A DNA stretch of 7,901 nt from an uncultured Clostridia bacterium (GTDB lineage: Bacteria; Bacillota; Clostridia; Christensenellales; Borkfalkiaceae). The position numbers and the translations under genes are program-made. Positions 1-4,902 of the stretch are shown here, piece by piece (position 1 is the stretch's first letter; each line of letters starts with the position of its first letter). The notes below the pieces were generated by a model. That model was given only the letters and a program-made list of their open reading frames with translations, was not told the DNA's origin and ran no database searches. The stretch spans positions 1-7,901 of the forward strand of contig CALDMH010000172.1 in NCBI GenBank assembly GCA_937915565.1. The letters are read 5' to 3'.

Positions 1-734
1 TTATAGACGGGTTTACGCGTGAAGCGGGCGTGAGAAATCTCGAAAGAGAGATAGGCTCGGTGTGCAGGAAAATCGCAACGGAAGTTGCCGAGGGGAAACG
101 CAAAAGGAAATTCGTCGTGGACGATAAAGCCGTTGAAAAATATCTCGGCGCGGATAGGTTTTCTTATACGGACGAACTTCGCGGCGACGAAGTCGGTTGC
201 GCAACGGGGCTTGCCTGGACGAGCGTCGGCGGAACTACTTTGCCCGTCGAGGTCGCTTTGTTTAAAGGTAAAGGCAATCTTTATCTCACGGGTAAACTCG
301 GCGAGGTGATGCAGGAGAGCGCGAAAATCGCGTTGACTTACGTTAAGATGCACGCCGCCGAAATAGGGATAGATTCAAAAACGTTCGAGGAGTACGACGT
401 GCACGTTCACGTTCCCGAGGGTGCGACCCCGAAGGACGGTCCGAGCGCGGGCGTAACTTTGGCAACGGCCGTAACTTCCGCATTCACCGGTAAAAAGGTG
501 CGCGGCGACGTGGCTATGACGGGCGAGATAACTCTCCGCGGCAAGGTTTTGCCGATAGGCGGACTTAAAGAAAAGGCTCTCGCGGCGTTCAGGCTCGGCG
601 TGAAAAACGTGATTATTCCCGAGCAGAACAAAAAAGATTTGGAAGAAATTCCCGAAAATATAAGAAAAGAGATGAAATTTATTCCCGTTTCAACCGTCAA
701 CGAAGTGTTGAAAACGGCTCTCGTCAAAGAGTAA
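1..734 (+). CDS. lon: ATP-dependent Lon protease, C-terminal part (5' end outside window)
   Basis: Lon is a cytosolic AAA+ serine protease that degrades misfolded and short-lived regulatory proteins. Only the 3' part is present; the frame is open from the window edge (first whole codon at base 3), and the GTG at 30 is internal. The first residues (REAGVRNLEREI) match the end of the Lon AAA+ module, followed by the S16 peptidase domain. The catalytic serine sits in PKDGPSAG (codon 444-446) and the catalytic lysine in GGLKEK (second Lys, codon 573-575). The Ser-Lys spacing of 43 residues is the same as in E. coli Lon. MTGEITLRG and IPEQNKKDLEEIPENI are also typical, and the protein ends shortly after the domain, as in many bacterial Lons. 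The active site is intact. engB follows after 19 nt, an order common in Bacillota. Identification is secure; the ATPase half cannot be assessed. Confidence 0.97.
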   Translation, partial: IDGFTREAGVRNLEREIGSVCRKIATEVAEGKRKRKFVVDDKAVEKYLGADRFSYTDELRGDEVGCATGLAWTSVGGTTLPVEVALFKGKGNLYLTGKLGEVMQESAKIALTYVKMHAAEIGIDSKTFEEYDVHVHVPEGATPKDGPSAGVTLATAVTSAFTGKKVRGDVAMTGEITLRGKVLPIGGLKEKALAAFRLGVKNVIIPEQNKKDLEEIPENIRKEMKFIPVSTVNEVLKTALVKE

Positions 735-753
735 TTTTCATCGGATAATAATT

Positions 754-1395
754 ATGGTTATAAAAAACGCAACGTTCATAACGTCTGCGGCGTCGCCGTC
801 GCAGTTCATAAAACCGAATAAACCGATAATAGCGGTTGTGGGCAAGTCCAACGTGGGCAAAAGTTCGTTTATAAATATGCTCGCCAACCAAAAGAAACTT
901 GCAAAAACTTCCGATACTCCCGGGAGAACGAGGCTCGTGAACTATTTCGATTTCGGCGAATTCGTTCTTGCCGACCTCCCCGGGTACGGTTACGCCAAGG
1001 TTTCCAAGGCGGAAAAGGAAAAATGGGGCGTTACGATGCAAAAGTTTTTTGCGGATAAATCTAACGCGAATTACGTTTTTTCGCTCGTGGATATTCGTCA
1101 TAAGCCTACGGCGGACGACGTTACGATGGTTAATTTTCTTCATTCCTGCGCGTTTTCGTTCAGTTTTATCGCCACAAAGGCCGATAAACTTTCCAAAATG
1201 CAGGTTAAAAAGAACGTTGAGGACATCGCTCGGTTTTTTGCCGTCACGAAGCAAAACGTAATTGCCGTTTCGTCCGAAACCCGTCAGGGAAAGGACGAGG
1301 TTCTTGCCAAACTCGACGAAATTTTGCAAAATATCGCTCTTTACGGCTCGTCCGACGGCGAAGACGACTTCTCGGAGGAAGAAAATGAAGAATAA
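754..1395 (+). CDS. engB: Ribosome biogenesis GTP-binding protein EngB (YsxC/YihA)
   Basis: EngB is a TRAFAC-class GTPase needed for late assembly of the large (50S) ribosomal subunit. All G motifs are visible in the 213 residues: G1 GKSNVGKSS (30-38), the G2 threonine in SDTPGRT (53-59), G3 DLPG followed by YGYAKV (74-83), G4 TKAD (141-144), and G5 in SSETRQG (173-179). Length is close to the usual 195-210, with a short acidic tail (about 199-213). The first ATG of the frame is used. It lacks a good SD; the upstream bases are AT-rich with only a weak CGGA, so translation may depend on ribosomes finishing lon 19 nt upstream. The acidic tail is encoded by GGAGGAAG, which also serves as the ribosome binding site of the next, overlapping gene. 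No promoter is evident, so co-transcription with lon is likely. Confidence 0.96.
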   Translation: MVIKNATFITSAASPSQFIKPNKPIIAVVGKSNVGKSSFINMLANQKKLAKTSDTPGRTRLVNYFDFGEFVLADLPGYGYAKVSKAEKEKWGVTMQKFFADKSNANYVFSLVDIRHKPTADDVTMVNFLHSCAFSFSFIATKADKLSKMQVKKNVEDIARFFAVTKQNVIAVSSETRQGKDEVLAKLDEILQNIALYGSSDGEDDFSEEENEE

Positions 1396-1606
1396 AAACG
1401 GAGCAAAGTTGATATTCCGCATTTTATCGGTAGTTTTTTACGTTATTGCGGCGGTTTTCTTCTTTATGCGCAGCGACGGAAGCGGATTTATCACTTACGC
1501 CGTTATATCGCTTGCGGTGGGAGCGGTTTTCAGTTCCGTCGCGGCGGCGATAGCCTTAAAGGATAAGGAAAAAGACGACGAAAACGGCAACGACGAAAAA
1601 AAATGA
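1385..1606 (+). CDS. Small two-helix membrane protein of unknown function
   Basis: This 73-residue protein begins at an ATG preceded by a very good SD (GGAGGAAG, about 4 nt upstream) that lies inside the engB coding region. It overlaps the 3' end of engB by 11 nt in another frame, suggesting translational coupling. The protein has a short basic N-terminus (KNKNGAK), a hydrophobic segment at about 9-28, a short polar turn (RSDGSG, 30-34), a second hydrophobic segment at about 35-57, and a highly charged tail (KDKEKDDENGNDEKK). This predicts a hairpin membrane protein with both ends in the cytosol under the positive-inside rule. I do not recognise a family. The strong SD, the overlap and the clean hydrophobic/charged layout argue that it is a real gene. 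It ends shortly before the promoter of the next transcription unit. Confidence 0.75.
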   Translation: MKNKNGAKLIFRILSVVFYVIAAVFFFMRSDGSGFITYAVISLAVGAVFSSVAAAIALKDKEKDDENGNDEKK

Positions 1607-1625
1607 CGAAACGGCGTTAAAACGC

Positions 1626-1654
1626 TTGCCTTTTTCGGCGCGATGTATTAAAAT
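1626..1654 (+). promoter_or_regulatory. Sigma-A type promoter of the lysine transporter unit
   Basis: The -35 element is TTGCCT (1626-1631) and the -10 element TAAAAT (1649-1654), separated by exactly 17 bp. These match the consensus at 4/6 and 5/6 positions. Transcription would start near 1661, about 14 nt before the P1 stem of the lysine aptamer, where a riboswitch promoter is expected. Confidence 0.72.
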
Positions 1655-1670
1655 CGAGATAACTTAACAG

Positions 1671-1835
1671 TAGAGATAGAGGCGCAAGGCTTAAAAGTAA
1701 CGCCGCTCGAAACCCGTCGAAGGGGAGCGGAATGAAAGGAAGTCTTGCCGAAACCGTTGCGCATTCGGCTGCGTAATAGGTTGGGCGTCGGTAAAACATA
1801 TCGACGACTGTCGCTTTTTGCGGAGGGCTATCGTG
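1671..1835 (+). ncRNA. Lysine riboswitch (L-box) aptamer
   Basis: This is a cis-acting RNA that binds L-lysine. The conserved blocks of the class appear in order: GATAGAGGCGCAAG (1675-1688), AAAAGTAA, TGAAAGGA (1733-1740), TTGCCGAA (1745-1752), GGTTGGGCGTC, ACTGTCGC and GGAGGGCTATC (1822-1832). Visible pairing includes P1 GATAG (1675-1679) with CTATC (1828-1832); CCGCTC/GAGCGG closing the P2 arm; P3 AACCGTTGCGC with GCGTAATAGGTT (one bulge); P4 CGTCG/CGACG; and the short P5 CGC/GCG. The arrangement closely follows my recollection of the B. subtilis lysC leader. It is followed by an intrinsic terminator and a basic-amino-acid-type ABC importer, so lysine binding should shut down expression. 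The outer boundary is accurate to a few bases. Confidence 0.95.
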
Positions 1836-1850
1836 ATATTGGCGGTTTTT

Positions 1851-1893
1851 TCCCGTGGGTATTGCTTTATGGCTTTCCCGCGGGATTTTTTTT
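1851..1893 (+). terminator. Intrinsic terminator of the lysine riboswitch
   Basis: TCCCGTGGG (1851-1859) pairs with CCCGCGGGA (1877-1885), a 9-bp stem with one G-U pair and a 17-nt loop. It is followed directly by eight T residues (1886-1893). It lies 16 nt after the aptamer P1 stem, as expected for an expression platform. A possible competing antiterminator is GCGG(A)GGG (1820-1827) with TTCCCGC (1875-1881). It would use P5/P1-proximal bases of the aptamer; that pairing is inferred. Confidence 0.85.
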
Positions 1894-1914
1894 AATCTTA
1901 TTGACGGAGTTTCA

Positions 1915-1992
1915 ATGAATCGAAACGTGAAATCAAGGCAAATCCGGACAATCGGATTTTGCCGACGAGAGATAGTAGGAGATAACAGATGA
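1915..1992 (+). CDS. Possible 25-codon Arg-rich leader peptide
   Basis: This ATG-initiated open frame of 25 codons lies between the riboswitch terminator and the transporter gene. It has an SD-like GGAG (1906-1909) five bases upstream, and its TGA overlaps the start of the next gene as ATGA (1989-1992), the classical arrangement for translational coupling. The predicted peptide contains six arginines (positions 3, 8, 11, 17, 18 and 25), one lysine, and no hydrophobic segment. It spans the hairpin at 1937-1963, so ribosomes translating it would open that hairpin. The frame is short and could be open by chance; real expression is unproven. Confidence 0.35.
   Translation: MNRNVKSRQIRTIGFCRREIVGDNR
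1937..1963 (+). promoter_or_regulatory. Second leader hairpin between terminator and start codon
   Basis: GGCAAATCCG (1937-1946) pairs with CGGATTTTGCC (1953-1963) across the 6-nt loop GACAAT. This gives 10 bp with a single bulged T. No T-tract follows, so it is not a terminator. It ends about 13 nt before the AGGAGA ribosome binding site (1977-1982) of the transporter gene. It may protect read-through mRNA or modulate translation; the role is inferred. Confidence 0.6.
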
Positions 1993-3617
1993 AAAAGTAT
2001 GTAAAACTAATTGTTGCGATGTTCGTTTTATCGGTTGTTACCGCAATGTTCGCGTCGTGCGGAACGACAAAAGACGAAAACGTGCTCAAAGTCGGTATGG
2101 AATGCGGCTATCAGCCGTACAACTGGACTCAACTCGACGATACCGACGGAGCAGTGCCTATTTATGGCAATAAGAATATGTACGCCAACGGCTATGATGT
2201 CAAAATAGCGAAGAAATTAGCCGAATCGCTCGGAAAAAAGCTTGAAATTCACGCTTATAAATGGGAATCTCTCGTGCCTGCGGTAAAATCAGGTACGCTG
2301 GACATTATCATTGCGGGTATGAGTCCTACGGAAGAAAGGAAGCAGGAAATAGATTTTTCGGTGCCGTATTACAATTCCAATCTTGTTATCGTTGTAAGAA
2401 AAGACGGGGCTTATGCCAACGCTACAAGCCTTGCCGATTTCGAGGGTGCGAGAATAGTTGCGCAGTCGGGAACGTTTCACGACAAAGTCGTCGACCAGAT
2501 AAAAAACGTAAAACACCAAACTCCGCTTGATGATTTTCCGACGATGATAACCGCCTTAACAACTAAAACCATCGACGGATACATTGCGGAAGAGCCCGGT
2601 GCGACGGCGGACTGCAATGCAAACTCGGACTTTGTTTTTGCTCCGCTTATCAATAACGACACAGGCTTCACCGTTGAAGATCTTTCCAACGTGACTTTGG
2701 CAGTTGGAGTGAAAAGAGGTTCGCCGCTTCTTGCGTCGATAAATGACGTTTTATACGGGATAAGCGAAGAAGAGCGTTCGGAGCTTATGAAAAGCGCGGT
2801 CAAATCCGCCGAAACACTCGTTGCGGAAATAAAAGAGGAAAAATCTTTTTTCGGGTCGGTTAAAACGATACTTAATACGTACGGGTCCCAATTACTTTCA
2901 GGCGTCGGGAATACTCTTCTTATCGCCTTAGTTTCTACGATTTTTGGTCTTTTAATAGGTATAATCGTAGGAATTATCAGGACGATACCTCTTTCGAGAA
3001 AAAAGTGGCTCGCCTGGATTCAAAGAATAGTAAATTTTCTTCTCGCGTGCTATATAGAGATTTTCAGAAGTACGCCGATGATGGTACAGGCGATGGTTAT
3101 TTATTGGGGCTATGCGTTTATCACGGACGGCATAACTCTTCCGCCTATACCTTCCGCGCTTCTTATTGTCTCAATAAATACGGGTGCGTATATAGCCGAA
3201 ATAGTAAGAGGTGGAATAATTTCCGTCGATAAAGGGCAGTATGAGGGCGCGGAATCCCTCGGAATGTCGCATACGCAGATTATGATACACGTCATTATTC
3301 CGCAGGTTATCAAAAATATTCTGCCTGCGGTATCAAACGAGTTCGTAATCAATATCAAAGATACTTCTGTTCTGAATGTAATAAACATTACCGAACTTTT
3401 CTATCAGGCAACGGTTGCTTCAAAAGCCACGCTTGCGATTTTCGAAACGTATTTTATCGTCTGCGTGATTTACTTTATATTGACGTTTACGATAACGAGA
3501 CTATTAAGACTTGTTGAAAAACTTCTCGCGGGAAAGGACAATTACACAATCTGCGGTTCACAGACGGATTCCGCCGCGATGATAAAAGTTACGGAGGAGG
3601 GAATTCCCAATGACTGA
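1989..3617 (+). CDS. Amino acid ABC transporter, lipoprotein binding protein fused to permease (predicted lysine importer)
   Basis: This 542-residue fusion combines the substrate-binding and membrane subunits of a polar-amino-acid ABC importer (GlnP/HisM type). The N-terminus is a lipoprotein signal: basic MKKYVK, a hydrophobic core, and lipobox-like FASC with Cys24 (Phe at -3 is slightly unusual). Residues about 32-280 form a type-3 extracellular solute-binding domain (VGMECGYQPYNW, IIIAGMSPTEERKQEIDFSVPYY, TKTIDGYIAEEPGA). Residues about 290-515 are the permease, with several membrane segments, the EIFRSTPMMVQ motif (357-367) and the EAA loop (EGAESLGMSHTQIMIHVIIPQ, 419-439) that docks to the ATPase. 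The ATG has an SD, AGGAGA, 6 nt upstream. The ATPase gene overlaps it by 8 nt. Fused organisation is known from GlnPQ systems. The substrate is inferred from the lysine riboswitch upstream; arginine, histidine or ornithine transport cannot be excluded from sequence alone. Confidence 0.93.
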   Translation: MKKYVKLIVAMFVLSVVTAMFASCGTTKDENVLKVGMECGYQPYNWTQLDDTDGAVPIYGNKNMYANGYDVKIAKKLAESLGKKLEIHAYKWESLVPAVKSGTLDIIIAGMSPTEERKQEIDFSVPYYNSNLVIVVRKDGAYANATSLADFEGARIVAQSGTFHDKVVDQIKNVKHQTPLDDFPTMITALTTKTIDGYIAEEPGATADCNANSDFVFAPLINNDTGFTVEDLSNVTLAVGVKRGSPLLASINDVLYGISEEERSELMKSAVKSAETLVAEIKEEKSFFGSVKTILNTYGSQLLSGVGNTLLIALVSTIFGLLIGIIVGIIRTIPLSRKKWLAWIQRIVNFLLACYIEIFRSTPMMVQAMVIYWGYAFITDGITLPPIPSALLIVSINTGAYIAEIVRGGIISVDKGQYEGAESLGMSHTQIMIHVIIPQVIKNILPAVSNEFVINIKDTSVLNVINITELFYQATVASKATLAIFETYFIVCVIYFILTFTITRLLRLVEKLLAGKDNYTICGSQTDSAAMIKVTEEGIPND

Positions 3618-4356
3618 AAGCATTATTTCCATTAAAAATTTAAAAAAATCGTTTGGCGACCACGAAGTTTTAAAAGGCGTGGATTTAGAGATTAAAAAAG
3701 GAGAAGTAGTTTCCGTTATAGGCGCGTCCGGCTCGGGCAAAAGCACTATGCTTCGCTGCATAAATCTTCTCGAAACGCCGAGCGACGGAGATATTTTATA
3801 TAACGGGCAGAGTGTTTTGGCGGCCGATTTCGATTTGGCGGAATATCGCGCAAAGGTCGGAATGGTGTTTCAGCAATTCAACCTTTTCAATAATATGAAC
3901 GTGTTGAAAAATTGCGTTATAGGTCAGGTGCAGGTGCTGAAAAGGAATAAGGAAGAAGCCGAAAAAATCGCTTTGGAATACCTTTCGAGGGTCGGAATGG
4001 CCGCATACGTCGACGCGCGTCCGTCGCAACTTTCGGGCGGACAAAAACAAAGAGTTGCCATTGCGAGAGCTCTTGCGATGAATCCGGACGTGCTTTTGTT
4101 CGACGAACCCACTTCGGCGTTAGACCCTGAAATGGTCGGCGAGGTTTTAACGGTTATGAAAGAACTTGCGAAAACGGGACTTACGATGATAGTCGTCACG
4201 CACGAAATGCAGTTTGCCAAGGACGTATCTTCGCGAGTCGTGTTTATGGACGGCGGTTATATCGCCGAGGACAACGCTCCGTCGGTTATTTTCAACGAGC
4301 CTGAAAATCCGCGGACGAAAGAATTTTTGTTCAGGGTTTTAAACAAGGATATTTAA
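3610..4356 (+). CDS. Amino acid ABC transporter ATP-binding protein (GlnQ/HisP type)
   Basis: This 248-residue cytosolic ATPase powers the importer encoded just upstream. All motifs are intact: Walker A GASGSGKST (38-46), Q-loop FQQ (87-89), signature LSGGQ (141-145), Walker B VLLFDE (161-166), D-loop SALD, and H-loop histidine 198 in VTHEM. Length matches the polar amino acid ATPase family (about 240-250), and QQFNLFNNMNVLKN is characteristic of that family. The ATG lies 8 nt before the end of the permease gene, with GGAGGAGGG about 8 nt upstream, so the two are translationally coupled. No separate binding-protein or permease gene is present, so fusion plus ATPase probably form the whole importer, with two copies of each in the complex. 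A strong terminator follows 18 nt after the stop codon. Confidence 0.95.
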   Translation: MTESIISIKNLKKSFGDHEVLKGVDLEIKKGEVVSVIGASGSGKSTMLRCINLLETPSDGDILYNGQSVLAADFDLAEYRAKVGMVFQQFNLFNNMNVLKNCVIGQVQVLKRNKEEAEKIALEYLSRVGMAAYVDARPSQLSGGQKQRVAIARALAMNPDVLLFDEPTSALDPEMVGEVLTVMKELAKTGLTMIVVTHEMQFAKDVSSRVVFMDGGYIAEDNAPSVIFNEPENPRTKEFLFRVLNKDI

Positions 4357-4372
4357 CTTTAATCTTTTGAGC

Positions 4373-4420
4373 AACGCGGCGTTCTCTTTGCGAAAAGCAA
4401 AGAGAACGCCGCGTTTTTTT
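4373..4420 (+). terminator. Strong intrinsic terminator after the transporter operon
   Basis: CGCGGCGTTCTCTTTGC (4375-4391) and GCAAAGAGAACGCCGCG (4397-4413) form a perfect 17-bp stem around the loop GAAAA, followed by seven T residues. The T-tract runs into the stop codon of the convergent minus-strand gene. On the minus strand the hairpin lacks a good T-tract, so it mainly terminates plus-strand transcription, though the hairpin may also slow the opposing transcript. Confidence 0.95.
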
Positions 4421-4736
4421 AATCGTATCTTTTTTTGCAGAATTCTTCGGGCTGAATAACGATTCCCTTGATGCTTTTGAAAGCCAAATCGGGCTTTTTT
4501 CGTGTTTTTCTCGTTCTCTTTTTGGGTTTCGGAATCGATTCCGATTTGCGGATATAGTAAATTTTGGGGTCGGATTGTTCGGTCGGACGGCTGTCCGATT
4601 CGGGAATCCTCCTTTTTTGCGGTTCGTTTTTTCTTTCCTCAAAATATCTTTCGCCGCTTCTTATAAGGCAGGCGAAGCCGAACGCCGCTCCGAATACGGC
4701 AAAAAACAACAATATTACTTGATATAATTCCGGCAT
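4419..4736 (-). CDS. Small single-helix membrane protein with basic tail, unknown function
   Basis: This 105-residue protein starts at an ATG preceded by a good SD on the minus strand (GAAGGAAG, about 4 nt upstream). It begins with MPELYQ, then a single hydrophobic segment (about 6-26, VILLFFAVFGAAFGFACLI), then a long soluble part rich in Lys, Arg, Pro and Glu. A notably basic stretch, KPKKRTRKTRKK, lies near residue 70-81, and the C-terminus is QPEEFCKKRYD. By the positive-inside rule the tail should be cytosolic; the basic stretch could contact nucleic acid or phospholipid, but that is speculation. I recognise no family. It is a lone gene on this strand, convergent with the transporter operon and divergent from the deoC-like gene. 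The SD, a -10-like TATAAT upstream and the membrane-anchor layout support a real gene. Confidence 0.7.
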   Translation of the reverse strand: MPELYQVILLFFAVFGAAFGFACLIRSGERYFEERKNEPQKRRIPESDSRPTEQSDPKIYYIRKSESIPKPKKRTRKTRKKPDLAFKSIKGIVIQPEEFCKKRYD

Positions 4737-4761
4737 ACTTCTTCCTTCTCGTTTTTTCTTT

Positions 4762-4790
4762 ATTATATATCGGTTGCGCTTGTAAAAAAC
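4762..4790 (-). promoter_or_regulatory. Possible promoter of the minus-strand small gene
   Basis: On the minus strand a perfect TATAAT (complement of 4762-4767) lies 25 nt upstream of the start codon. The -35 region is poor: GTTTTT at a 17-bp spacing, or TTTACA (complement of 4781-4786) at only 13 bp. Only the -10 is convincing. Confidence 0.35.
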
Positions 4791-4902
4791 GAATATTATC
4801 GTCGAAAACGGTCGATTTTAGTCAAAGAGAAAGATAAGCGGCGTATAGATTCGTTATAAAAGGTCAAAAATATTTTCAAACGAAAAGAGAGAGGTTGTTT
4901 AT

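Noticed and set aside
724..1422. Long minus-strand open frame opposite engB
   Set aside because: It runs antisense to a gene with all GTPase motifs. Its product is Arg/Phe-rich with no recognisable domain and it has no convincing SD.
1614..1635. Possible terminator after the small membrane protein gene
   Set aside because: GCGT-TAAA-ACGC is only a 4-bp stem, and the five T residues are separated from it by TTGCC. Too weak to call, and the region overlaps the next promoter.
4819..4860. Promoter for the deoC-like gene (TAGTCA with TATAGA, or TATAAA at 4855-4860)
   Set aside because: The first pair has a 19-bp spacer and weak matches. The second -10 has no -35 partner. A promoter is likely in 4737-4902, but I cannot place it.
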